From Endozoicomonas sp. 4G (GTDB taxonomy: Bacteria > Pseudomonadota > Gammaproteobacteria > Pseudomonadales > Endozoicomonadaceae): 64,000 nucleotides of DNA. The stretch covers positions 2,036,001-2,100,000 of the forward strand of contig NZ_CP082909.1 of assembly GCF_023822025.1 (NCBI RefSeq). The letters run 5' to 3'. Below the pieces are notes generated by a model. The model was not told the DNA's origin. It did not search any database and saw nothing but the letters and a program-made list of their open reading frames with translations. Below are positions 44,293 to 52,853 of this stretch, in pieces. The first letter of the stretch is position 1. Every line of letters begins with the position of its first letter. The position numbers and the translations under genes were made by a program.

Positions 44293-46230
44293 CTATTCTT
44301 TATCAACCTTCTTTCTTTTCTCGTTAGATGGCGGCTGGTCGTACGCTTTTCTCTTGGGTCTCTGGTCGGCAGGCAGGTGGGTCTCTTTGTGCCTTCTCAG
44401 ATTGTCCTTCCGGTCGGTGCTGTGGTTACAGCCCTCATGATCACACTGGTACATCCTGTGTCTCTGGTCGGCAGGCAGGTGGATCTGTTTGTGCACTTTC
44501 AGATGATCCTTCCGGTCGGTGCCGTACTTGCAGCCCTCATGGTCACAGTGGTGCACCCTGGATCTCTGGCCAGCAGGCAGGTGGGTCTGTTTGTGCGCTT
44601 TCAGATTGCCCGTCCGGTCTGTGCTGAAGTTGCAACCCTCATGGTCACAGTGTTGCACCTTGGGTCTCTGGTCGAGAGGCAGGTGGGTCTGTTTGTGCAC
44701 TTTCAGATGATCCGCCCGGTTGGTACTGTACTTGCAGTCCTTATGGTCACAGTGGTGCACCCTGGGTCTCTGGTCGGCAGGCAGGTGGGTCTGTTTGTGT
44801 GTTTTCAGACTGCTCCGGTGGTCGGTTCCGAACTCGCAGCCCTCATGGTCACACTGGTACACCCTGAGTCTCTGGTCGGCAGGCAGGTGGGTCTGTTTGT
44901 GTGTTTTCAGATGGTTCGTGTTTCGGGTGCTGTAGCCGCAGCCCTCATAGTCACATTTGTGAATTCTGGGGCCTTTGGGTTTCTGGTAGGCAGACAGGTG
45001 GGTCTGTTTGTGCTTTTTCAGATTGCCCTTCTGGTCGCTGCTGTAGCTGCAGCCTTCATGGTCACACTGGTGCACCCTGGGTCTCTGGTCAGCAGGCAGG
45101 TGGGTCTGTTTGTGCTTTTTCAGACTGCCCCTGTGGTCGGTGATATAGTCGCAGCCCTCATGGTCACACCGGTGCACCTTGGGCCGCTGGTCGGCAGGCA
45201 GGTGGGTCTGCTTGTGCTGTTTCAGACTGCTCCTGTAGTCGGTGATATAGTCGCAGCCCTCATGGTCACACCGATGCATCTTGGGCCGCTGGTCGGCAGG
45301 CAGGTGGGTTCGCTTGTGCTTTTTCAGATCACTCGCACATTCGGCGCTGTAATTGCAGTCCTCATGGTCACACTGGTGCGCCTTGACTCTCTGGTCGGCA
45401 GGCAGGTGGGTCTGTTTGTGCCTTTTCAGATGGTACGTATTGTCGGAGCTGTAGTTGCAGCCCTCATGGTCACACTGGTGCACCCTGGCTCTCTGGTCGG
45501 CAGGCAGGTGGGTCTTTTTGTGCGCTCTCAGATGGCTCGTGTAGCCGGTGCTATAGTTGCAGCCCTCATGGTCGAACGGGTACACCTTGAGTTTCCCGGG
45601 TCTCCGGTCGACAGGCAGTTGGGGCTCTGGCGCGGTGGGTATTTCCCTGCCTGAAATGGACTCCTGATCCATCATTTCCAGTCTCAGAGTCGCACAATAC
45701 TGACTGATTTCGTTTAATGCCTGAAAAGGATCAGGTGCCTTGTAGACAGGTTGAACATCAGTTTCGTCTTCGTCAGAACAGTTGTCGCTGTTTTCATCAG
45801 AGGTACCCTTGTCTTCACTGTCACTGTCTTCACTGTCACTGTCTTCGCTGTAGGCACTATCATCAGAGGCTGCCCGACGGTAAGACCATTCAATGGCCTC
45901 GTTCTCTTCTTCAATATTCTCTTTTTCTGGTTCCTTAGGCCTTTTGTCGCTTCTCAAGCGAGAGAACATCAGACTTCCTCTTTGTTTGGCTGTTGTAATG
46001 ATTTCCCGTTGCGGATCGTCAAAGAGGGGTAGGGCATTAGCCTCTCTGACGTAAACTCCTTCTGTGGATGAAACCTCAATAAAAGACTTCGGGGTGTTGA
46101 TCAGTGCCTTGCCCACAACTAGAGCAAAGAGCAAAGGCATGCTCTTTTCCTGAACGTGACCATTAGAACTATGCACAGAAAAGGCCATGGCCAGGATCAA
46201 AATCAAAATCAATGGTTTTTTGGAGAGCAA
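44293..46230 (-). CDS. Secreted C2H2 zinc-finger protein R4, 12 fingers
   Basis: 645 residues. Shares signal peptide, leader and acidic region with R3 (recent duplication). No SUMO-type motif (MMDQESISGRE). Twelve finger units from about residue 218 to 618, but the first has Phe in place of the first cysteine (FDHEGC), so eleven can bind zinc. Fingers 4 and 5 are near copies (CDYITDY/H). The last four correspond to finger types of R3. Tail: KRKAYDQPPSNEKRKK. Confidence 0.92.
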   Translation of the reverse strand: MLSKKPLILILILAMAFSVHSSNGHVQEKSMPLLFALVVGKALINTPKSFIEVSSTEGVYVREANALPLFDDPQREIITTAKQRGSLMFSRLRSDKRPKEPEKENIEEENEAIEWSYRRAASDDSAYSEDSDSEDSDSEDKGTSDENSDNCSDEDETDVQPVYKAPDPFQALNEISQYCATLRLEMMDQESISGREIPTAPEPQLPVDRRPGKLKVYPFDHEGCNYSTGYTSHLRAHKKTHLPADQRARVHQCDHEGCNYSSDNTYHLKRHKQTHLPADQRVKAHQCDHEDCNYSAECASDLKKHKRTHLPADQRPKMHRCDHEGCDYITDYRSSLKQHKQTHLPADQRPKVHRCDHEGCDYITDHRGSLKKHKQTHLPADQRPRVHQCDHEGCSYSSDQKGNLKKHKQTHLSAYQKPKGPRIHKCDYEGCGYSTRNTNHLKTHKQTHLPADQRLRVYQCDHEGCEFGTDHRSSLKTHKQTHLPADQRPRVHHCDHKDCKYSTNRADHLKVHKQTHLPLDQRPKVQHCDHEGCNFSTDRTGNLKAHKQTHLPAGQRSRVHHCDHEGCKYGTDRKDHLKVHKQIHLPADQRHRMYQCDHEGCNHSTDRKDNLRRHKETHLPADQRPKRKAYDQPPSNEKRKKVDKE

Positions 46231-46305
46231 GACCTGAGTTCCCAGTCGTTGAACTGTTTACTGGTAAGTCAGGTTAGTCAAAATCTGGAGAGAGGTTCGA
46301 GGTTT

Positions 46306-48087
46306 CTATTCTTTATCAACCTTCTTTCTTTTCTCGTTAGATGGCGGCTGGTCGTACGCTTTTCTCTTGGGTCTCTGGTCAGCAGGCAGGTGGGTCTGTT
46401 TGTGCATTTTCAGACGGCACGTCTGGTTGGTGCTGTGAGCAGGTGAGGGGATTTCCGGGTGGTTAACAGAGCCCGGTTCTGTCACGTCTACCTCTGACTC
46501 AGTGAGTATTTCACTGTCTGAGTCAGGCTCCTGCTTAATCGGCTCCAAAGTCGTACAGGACTGACTGATTTCATTGGCTGCTCGAAAAGGGTTAAGTGTC
46601 GTGTTTACATACTGAACACCAGGTTCAGCTTCGTTCTGGTCGGCAAACAGGTGTATCTGTTTGTGCCTTTTAAGAGAGTGCTCCCGATCGGTTCTGAAGT
46701 CGCAGCCCTCATGGTCACACCGGTGCACCTTGGATCTCTGGTCGGCAGACAGGTGGGTCTGTTTGTGCCTTCTCAGATTACCTTTCATGGTGGTCCTGTA
46801 GTTGCAGCCTTCATGGGCACACTCTTGCACCTTGCGTCTTTTGGATCTCTGGTCAGCAGGCAGGTGGGTCTGTTTGTGCTCTTTCAGATGGCTCGTGCTG
46901 TCGGTGATGAAGTTGCAGCCTTCATGGTCACACTGGTGCAGCTTGGGTCTCTTGGGTTTCTTGGGTCTCTGGTCGGCAGGCAGGTGGGTCTGTTTGTGCC
47001 TTTTCAGGTTGCCTGCCAGCCAGGTGGAGTAGTTGCAGCCTTCATGGTCACACTCTTGCTCATTGGGTCTTTTGGATCGCTGGTCGACAGGCAGGTGAGT
47101 CTGTTTATGCCTTTTCAGATGGCTCGCCTGGTCGGTGCTGTAGTTGCAGTCTTCATGGTCACACTGGTGCAGCCTGGATCTCTTGGGTCTCTGGTCGGCA
47201 GGCAGGTGGGCCTGTTTGTGCCTTTTCAAATTGCTCGCCTGGTCGGTGCTGTAGTTGCAGCCTTCATGGTCACACTGGTGCAGCCTGGAACTCTTGGGTC
47301 TCTGGTCGGCAGGCAGGTGGGCCTGTTTGTGCCTTTTCAAATTGCCCGCGTGTTCGGTGCTGTAGTTGCAGCCCTCATGGTCACAGTGGTACATCTGGAT
47401 TCTCTGGTCAGCAGGCAGGTGGATCTGTTCGTGCATTTTCAGACGGCCCGTCTGGTCGATGCTGTATGCAGTTGAGGTGATTTCCTGATCGTTAACAGAG
47501 TCCGGTTCTGTCTCGTCGAGCTCTGACTCAGTGGTTCTTTCACTGTCTGAATCGGGCTCTTGCTTAATCTTTTTCAGTTCCAAAGCTGCACAATACTGAC
47601 TGATTTCATTTGATACTCGAAAAGGATTAAGTGTCGAATTGACATACTGAACATCAGAGTTGGCTTCAGCTTCAATTTCGCCAGGATGGCTGTCGCTGTT
47701 TTCATCAGAAGTGCCGCTGTTTTCATCAGAAGTGTCGCTGTTTTCACTGCCAGAACCACTATCGGAGGCTGTCCAACCGTAAGCTATGGCTTCGACGCCT
47801 GTGGCAGGTTCCCCAGGCCTGTTATCGCCTCTAAAGCAAGAGAGTATCAGTCTCCCCCTTTGTTTGGCTGTTGCAATGATTTCTCGTTGCTGAGCCTCTC
47901 TTTTCTGTATCTCAGTGGCTATCGCTTTAACCGTAGAGTCCGGTTCCGGTAGTGCATTCCGGACGGGTATGTCAAAGAGTGGCGGGGCAAAGAGCAAAGG
48001 CATGCGCTTTTCCTGAGCGTGACCGTTTGAATTATGCACAGAAAAGGCCATGGCCAAGATCAAAATTAATGGTTTTTTGGATAGCAA
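46306..48087 (-). CDS. Secreted C2H2 zinc-finger protein R5, mosaic with two acidic domains
   Basis: 593 residues. N-terminal half: signal peptide (NSNGHAQEK), helical module, a fusion GEPATGVEAIAY that skips WWELKQEP and VCFGDD, an acidic tract, IKQEPDSDSE and a half finger. Seven fingers at residues 235-479. After finger 7 the sequence switches at LFADQNEAEP to a second copy of the VQYVNTTLNPF...PIKQEPDSDSE box and half finger, then goes straight to the tail KRKAYDQPPSNEKRKK with no further full finger. This is a recombinant between two paralogues joined at the ADQ linker. Confidence 0.92.
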   Translation of the reverse strand: MLSKKPLILILAMAFSVHNSNGHAQEKRMPLLFAPPLFDIPVRNALPEPDSTVKAIATEIQKREAQQREIIATAKQRGRLILSCFRGDNRPGEPATGVEAIAYGWTASDSGSGSENSDTSDENSGTSDENSDSHPGEIEAEANSDVQYVNSTLNPFRVSNEISQYCAALELKKIKQEPDSDSERTTESELDETEPDSVNDQEITSTAYSIDQTGRLKMHEQIHLPADQRIQMYHCDHEGCNYSTEHAGNLKRHKQAHLPADQRPKSSRLHQCDHEGCNYSTDQASNLKRHKQAHLPADQRPKRSRLHQCDHEDCNYSTDQASHLKRHKQTHLPVDQRSKRPNEQECDHEGCNYSTWLAGNLKRHKQTHLPADQRPKKPKRPKLHQCDHEGCNFITDSTSHLKEHKQTHLPADQRSKRRKVQECAHEGCNYRTTMKGNLRRHKQTHLSADQRSKVHRCDHEGCDFRTDREHSLKRHKQIHLFADQNEAEPGVQYVNTTLNPFRAANEISQSCTTLEPIKQEPDSDSEILTESEVDVTEPGSVNHPEIPSPAHSTNQTCRLKMHKQTHLPADQRPKRKAYDQPPSNEKRKKVDKE

Positions 48088-48162
48088 GGCCTGAGTTCCC
48101 AGTTGTTGAATTGTTTATTGGGAGATCAGGTTAGTCCAAATCTGGAGAAAGGTCCGAGGTTT

Positions 48163-49845
48163 CTATTCTTTATCAACCTTCTTTCTTTTCTTGTTAGATG
48201 GCGGCTGGTCGTTCGCTTTTCTCTTGGGTCTCTGGTCAGCAGGCAGGTGTATTCGTTTGTGCCTTTTCAGATGGCTCGTGTGGTAAGTGCTGTAGTTGCA
48301 GTCCTCATGGTCACACTGCAACTTGGCTCTCTGGTTGGCAGGCAGGTGGATCTCTTTGTGCTTTTTCAGACTGCCTTTCAGGTTGGTGCTGTAGTGGCAG
48401 TCCCCATAGTCACACCGGTGCACCTTGACTCTCTGGTCGGCAGGCAGGTGAGTCTGTTTGTGCCTTTTTAGATTAGTCAGCAGGTTGGTATTGTAGTTGC
48501 AGCCCTCATGGTCGCACTGTTGCACCTTGGGTTTCTCGGGCCTCTGGTTGGCAGGCAGGTGGGTCTCTTTGTGCCTTCTTAGATTATTTGTCTGGTCGGT
48601 GCTGTAGTTGCAGCCTTCATAGTCACACTGGTGCACCTTGGGCCTCCTGGGTCTGGGTCTCCTGGGTCTCCTGGGTCTCTGGTCGGCTGGCAGGTGGGTC
48701 TGTTTGTGTATTTTCAGATGGGTCGTGTAGCTGGTGCTGTAGTTGCAACCCTCATGGTCACACTGGTGCACCTTGGGTCTCTTGGGTCTCTGGTCGGCAG
48801 GCAGGTGGGTCTGCTTGTGCCTATTCAGATTGCCCATGTGGTAAGTGCTGTAGTTGCAGCCCTCATGGTTACACCGGTGCCCCCTGAGTCTCCTCCTGGT
48901 TCTCTGGTCGGCGGGCAAGTGGTTCTGTTTGTGCTCTCTCAGATGGTCCGCCCGGCTGGTGCTGTAGTTGCAGCCCTCATGGTCGCACTGGTGCTGCTTG
49001 AGTCTCTGGTTGGTGGGCAGGTGGGTCTGTCTGTGCCTTTTTAGATGGCATTTCTGGCCGGTGCAATAGTTGCAGCCCTCATGGTTACACTGGTGCTGCT
49101 TGAGTCTCTGGTCGGCAGGCAGGTGGGTCTGTTTGTGCCTGTTCAGATGGCTCGCCCGGAAGGTGCGATAGTTGCAGCCCTCATGGTTACACTGGTGCAC
49201 CTTGGGTCTCCGGTTCACAGGCAGGTGGATCTGTTCGAGCATTTTCAGACGGCTCGCCTGGTCGCTGCTGTATGCAGGCGAGGTGATTTCCTGGTGGTTA
49301 ACAGAGTCCGGTTTTGTTTCGTCTCCCTCTGACTCAGTGGGCATTTCGCTGACTGAAACGGGCTCTTTCTTAATCTTTTTAAGTACCAGAGTCGTATAAT
49401 ATTGACTGATTTCATTTGATACCGGAAAAGGATAAAGTGTCGTGGTGACATACTGAGCATCAGCTTCGCCTTCGTTTGAATGGTCGTCGCTGCTTTCATC
49501 AGAGGTGCCGTTGTCTTCATTGCCAGGGTCCTCATTCGAGGCTGCCCGACAGTAAGTCTTAGCTTCGACGCCAGAGTCAGGAGAGACGCCTGTGGCAGGC
49601 AAAAAGCAATAGCGGGTGCCTGGCTTTAAGAGGATGTCATTATCGAAGCAAACTCGTGGCATATCGCTGTCGTTCGCCTCAGGTTCTTGTTTCAACTGCC
49701 ACCATTCAATAGTCTCGCTCTTTTCCTGAGCGTGGCCATTAGAGCTATGCACATTAGAGCTATGCACATTAGAGCTATGCACATTAGAGCTATGCACAGA
49801 AAAGGCCATGGCCAAGATCAAAATCAATGGTTTTTTGGATAGCAA
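48163..49845 (-). CDS. Secreted C2H2 zinc-finger protein R6
   Basis: 560 residues. The signal-peptide region contains a 15-bp repeat encoding HSSNV before HSSNGHAQEK, so the distance from hydrophobic core to cleavage site is longer than usual and export efficiency may differ. WWQLKQEPEANDSD, VCFDNDILLKP and one PATGV are present; the second motif is IKKEPVSVSE. The half finger has lost a histidine (KMLEQIH). Nine fingers at residues 219-533. One linker is expanded (RPRRPRRPRPRRPK). Tail: KRKANDQPPSNKKRKK. Confidence 0.92.
   Translation of the reverse strand: MLSKKPLILILAMAFSVHSSNVHSSNVHSSNVHSSNGHAQEKSETIEWWQLKQEPEANDSDMPRVCFDNDILLKPGTRYCFLPATGVSPDSGVEAKTYCRAASNEDPGNEDNGTSDESSDDHSNEGEADAQYVTTTLYPFPVSNEISQYYTTLVLKKIKKEPVSVSEMPTESEGDETKPDSVNHQEITSPAYSSDQASRLKMLEQIHLPVNRRPKVHQCNHEGCNYRTFRASHLNRHKQTHLPADQRLKQHQCNHEGCNYCTGQKCHLKRHRQTHLPTNQRLKQHQCDHEGCNYSTSRADHLREHKQNHLPADQRTRRRLRGHRCNHEGCNYSTYHMGNLNRHKQTHLPADQRPKRPKVHQCDHEGCNYSTSYTTHLKIHKQTHLPADQRPRRPRRPRPRRPKVHQCDYEGCNYSTDQTNNLRRHKETHLPANQRPEKPKVQQCDHEGCNYNTNLLTNLKRHKQTHLPADQRVKVHRCDYGDCHYSTNLKGSLKKHKEIHLPANQRAKLQCDHEDCNYSTYHTSHLKRHKRIHLPADQRPKRKANDQPPSNKKRKKVDKE
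49738..49797 (-). repeat. 15-bp tandem repeat, 4 units (HSSNV)
   Basis: Four copies of ATTAGAGCTATGCAC (plus-strand letters) inside the signal-peptide coding region of R6. Other paralogues have one copy. Confidence 0.92.
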
Positions 49846-49920
49846 GGCCTGAGTTCCCAGTCGTTGAACTGTTTATTGGGAAGTCAGGTTAGTCAAAATC
49901 TGGAGAGAAGTCCGAGGTTT

Positions 49921-50904
49921 CTATTCTTTATCAACCTTCTTTCTTTTCTCGTTAGATGGCGGCTGGTCGTACGCTTTTCTCTTGGGTCTCTGGTCAGTAA
50001 ACGGGTGTATCTGTTTGTGCCTTTTCAGAGCGTGCGGCTGATCGGTTCTGTAGTTGCAGCCCTCATGGTCACACTGGTGCACCTTGGGTCTCTGGTCGGC
50101 AGGCAGGTGGGTCTGTTTGTGCCTTTTCAGATTGCTCGTCCGGCCGGTGCTGTAGTCGCAGCCTTCATGGTCACACTGGTGCACCTTGGGTCTCTGGTTC
50201 ACAGGTAGGTGGATCTGTTCGTGCATTTTCAGACGGCCCGCCTGATCGCTGTTGTATGAAGGTGAGGGGATTTCCTGGTGGTTAACAGAGTGCGGTTCTG
50301 TCTCGTCTCCCTCTGACTCAGTGGGCATTTTGCTATCTGAAACAGGCTCTTTCTTAATCTTTTTAAGTACCATAGTCGTATAATATTGACTGATTTCATT
50401 TGATACCGGAAAAGGATAAAGTGTCGTGGTGACATACTGAACATTAGAGTCGGCATTAGCTTCGTCTTCATTTGAACAGTTTTCGTCGTTTTTATCAGGG
50501 GTGCCGCTGTCTTCACTGCCAGAACCCTTATCAGATGCTGCCCTACTGTAAGCCTTAGCTTCGACGCCTGTGGCAGGAAAGACGCCTGTGGCAGAATAAA
50601 AGCAATAGCGAATGTCTGGCTTTAAGAGAATGTCATCATCGAAACAAACTTGTAGCGTGTCACTGTCGTTTTCCTCGGGTTCTTGCTTCAACTCCCACCA
50701 TTCAATGGCCTCGCTCTCTTCTTCAATATTCTCTTTTTTCAGGCCATCGTCAGGTGAAAGCTTTATCCGGGTCGGTTGGTAATTTCCGAAGCCTACTTGC
50801 AGAGTGAAGAGCAAAGGCATGCTCTTTTCCTGAGCGTGGCCGTTAGAACTATGCACAGAAAAGGCCATGGCCAAGATCAAAATCAATGGTTTTTTGGATA
50901 GCAA
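49921..50904 (-). CDS. Secreted C2H2 zinc-finger protein R7, two fingers
   Basis: 327 residues with only two full fingers (residues 244-300), the smallest finger array in the window. The N-terminal part is complete: signal peptide, MPLLFTLQVG, WWELKQEPEENDSD, VCFDDDILLKP, SATGVFPATGV, an acidic tract, IKKEPVSDSK and half finger RLKMHEQIH. Tail: KRKAYDQPPSNEKRKK. Two fingers could bind only about 6 bp, so it may act with partners or be a deletion derivative. Its acidic region is close to R6. Confidence 0.92.
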   Translation of the reverse strand: MLSKKPLILILAMAFSVHSSNGHAQEKSMPLLFTLQVGFGNYQPTRIKLSPDDGLKKENIEEESEAIEWWELKQEPEENDSDTLQVCFDDDILLKPDIRYCFYSATGVFPATGVEAKAYSRAASDKGSGSEDSGTPDKNDENCSNEDEANADSNVQYVTTTLYPFPVSNEISQYYTTMVLKKIKKEPVSDSKMPTESEGDETEPHSVNHQEIPSPSYNSDQAGRLKMHEQIHLPVNQRPKVHQCDHEGCDYSTGRTSNLKRHKQTHLPADQRPKVHQCDHEGCNYRTDQPHALKRHKQIHPFTDQRPKRKAYDQPPSNEKRKKVDKE

Positions 50905-50979
50905 GGCCTGAGTTCCCAGTCGTTGAACTATTTATTGATAATTCAGGTTAGCCAAAATCTGGAGAGAAGTCCGAGGTTT

Positions 50980-52755
50980 CTATTCTTTATCAACCTTCTT
51001 TCTTTTCCCGTTAGATGGCGGCTGGTCGTACGCTTTTCTCTTGGGTCTCTGGTCAGCAAACAGGTGTAGCTGTTTGTGCTTTTTCAGAGAGTTCGCTCGA
51101 TCGGTTCTGTAGTCGCAGCCCATATGGTCACATTGGTGCACCTTGGTTTTTTTGGGTCTCTGGTCGGCAGGCAGGTGGGTCTGTTTGTGCCCTTTCAGAT
51201 GGCCCAGGTTGTTGGTGCCGTAGTTGCAGCCTTCATGGCCACAATGGTGCAGCTTGGGCCTCTGGTCGGCAGGCAGGTGGATCTGTCTGTGCTTTTTCAG
51301 ATTGCTCTTGTGACAAGTGCTGAAGTTGCAGTCCTCATGGTCACACTGGAACTTGGCTCTTTGGTTGGCAGGCAGGTGGGTCTCTTTGTGCCTTTTCAGA
51401 TTACTTGCCAGGTCGGTGCTGTAGTTGCAGCTCTCATGGTGACACCACCACAACTTGGCTCTCTGGTCGGCAGGCAGGTGGGTCTCTTTGTGCCTTTTCA
51501 GATTACTTGCCTGGTCGGTGCTGTAGTTGCAGCCCTCATGGTTACACTGGTGCATCTTGGGTTTCCTGGATCTCATAGGTCTCTGGTCGGCAGGCAGGTG
51601 GGTTTTTTTGTGCGTTTTCAGATTGCACGTGTAGTAAGTGCGGTAGTTGCAGTCCTTATGGCCACACTGGTACACCTTGGCTATCTTGTGTCTCTGGTCG
51701 GGAGGAAGGTGGGCCTGTTTGTGCTTTTTCAGATAGCTCACCCGGGCGGTGCTATAGTCGCAGCCTTTGTGGTTACACTGGTGCACCTTGGGTCTCCTGA
51801 TTCTCTGGTCGGCAGGCAGGTGGGTCTGTTTGTGATCTTTCAAATGGCCCGCCCGGCTGGCGCTGTAGTTGCAGCCTTCATGGTTACACTGGTGCATCTT
51901 GGCTCTCTGGTTGGCAGGCCGGTGGGTCTGTTTGTGCTTTTTCAGATGGCCGGTGTGGTCGGTGCTGTCAGTAGGTGAGTTGATTCCCGGGTGGTTAACA
52001 GAGTCGGCTTCTGTCACGTCTACCCATGACTCAGTAGGTATTTCACCGTCTGAAACGGTTTCTTGCTTAATCTTTTGCAGTTCCAGTGCGGTACAATACT
52101 GAATGATTTCAGTTGATACTCCAAAAGGATTAAGTGTCGAATTTACATACTGAACATCAGAGTCGGCATCAGCTTCGTCTTCGTCTTCATTTGAATGGTT
52201 GTCGCCGTTTTTATCAGGGGTGCCGCTGTCTTCATTGCCACTGTCTTCGCTGTCGGCACTATCACCAGAGGCTGCCCGAAGGTAAATCCTGGCTTCGACG
52301 TCAGGGTCAGGAAAGACGCCTGTGGCAGGAAAGAGGCCTGTGGCAGAATAAAAGCAATAGCGAATGTCTGGCTTTAAGAGGATGTCATCATCGAAGCAAA
52401 CTCGTGGCGTGTCGGTGTGGTACCATTCAATGGCCTCGCTCTCTTCTTCACTTTCCTCTGCTCCCTGTTCCCCGGGCCTGTTATCGCCTCTAAAGCAAAA
52501 GAGGATCAGACCCCTTTGTTTAGCTGTTGCAATGATTTCTCGTTGCTGAGCATCTCTTTTCTGTATCTCAGTGGCGATAGCTTTAACCGTAGAGTCAAGT
52601 TCCGGTAGTCCATCCCGGACTGGGGTGTCAAAGAGCGGCAGGGCAAAGAGCAAAGGCATGCTCTTTTCCTGAGCGTGGCCATTAGAACTATGTACAGAAG
52701 AGGCCATGGCCATGGCCAAGGTCAAGGTCAAGATTAATGGTTTTTTGGATAGCAA
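50980..52755 (-). CDS. Secreted C2H2 zinc-finger protein R8
   Basis: 591 residues. Long signal peptide (LTLTLAMAMASSVHSSNGHAQEK). Helical module present (VKAIATEIQKRDAQQRE). The WWELKQEP stretch is cut to EWYHTDTP; VCFDDDILLKP, SATGLFPATGV and FPDPDV follow, the last shared with L8. The second motif has Thr for Pro (IKQETVSDGE) but keeps the K-x-E core. Half finger, then eight fingers at residues 290-564; finger 5 starts CHHESC and finger 8 CDHMGC. Tail: KRKAYDQPPSNGKRKK. Confidence 0.92.
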   Translation of the reverse strand: MLSKKPLILTLTLAMAMASSVHSSNGHAQEKSMPLLFALPLFDTPVRDGLPELDSTVKAIATEIQKRDAQQREIIATAKQRGLILFCFRGDNRPGEQGAEESEEESEAIEWYHTDTPRVCFDDDILLKPDIRYCFYSATGLFPATGVFPDPDVEARIYLRAASGDSADSEDSGNEDSGTPDKNGDNHSNEDEDEADADSDVQYVNSTLNPFGVSTEIIQYCTALELQKIKQETVSDGEIPTESWVDVTEADSVNHPGINSPTDSTDHTGHLKKHKQTHRPANQRAKMHQCNHEGCNYSASRAGHLKDHKQTHLPADQRIRRPKVHQCNHKGCDYSTARVSYLKKHKQAHLPPDQRHKIAKVYQCGHKDCNYRTYYTCNLKTHKKTHLPADQRPMRSRKPKMHQCNHEGCNYSTDQASNLKRHKETHLPADQRAKLWWCHHESCNYSTDLASNLKRHKETHLPANQRAKFQCDHEDCNFSTCHKSNLKKHRQIHLPADQRPKLHHCGHEGCNYGTNNLGHLKGHKQTHLPADQRPKKTKVHQCDHMGCDYRTDRANSLKKHKQLHLFADQRPKRKAYDQPPSNGKRKKVDKE

Positions 52756-52853
52756 GGCTTGAGTTCCCAGTCGTTGAACTGTTTATTGGGAAGTCAGGTT
52801 AGTCAAAATCTGGAGAGAGGTTGGAGATTTCTTTGAGGGGGCTGGAAGGCGGG

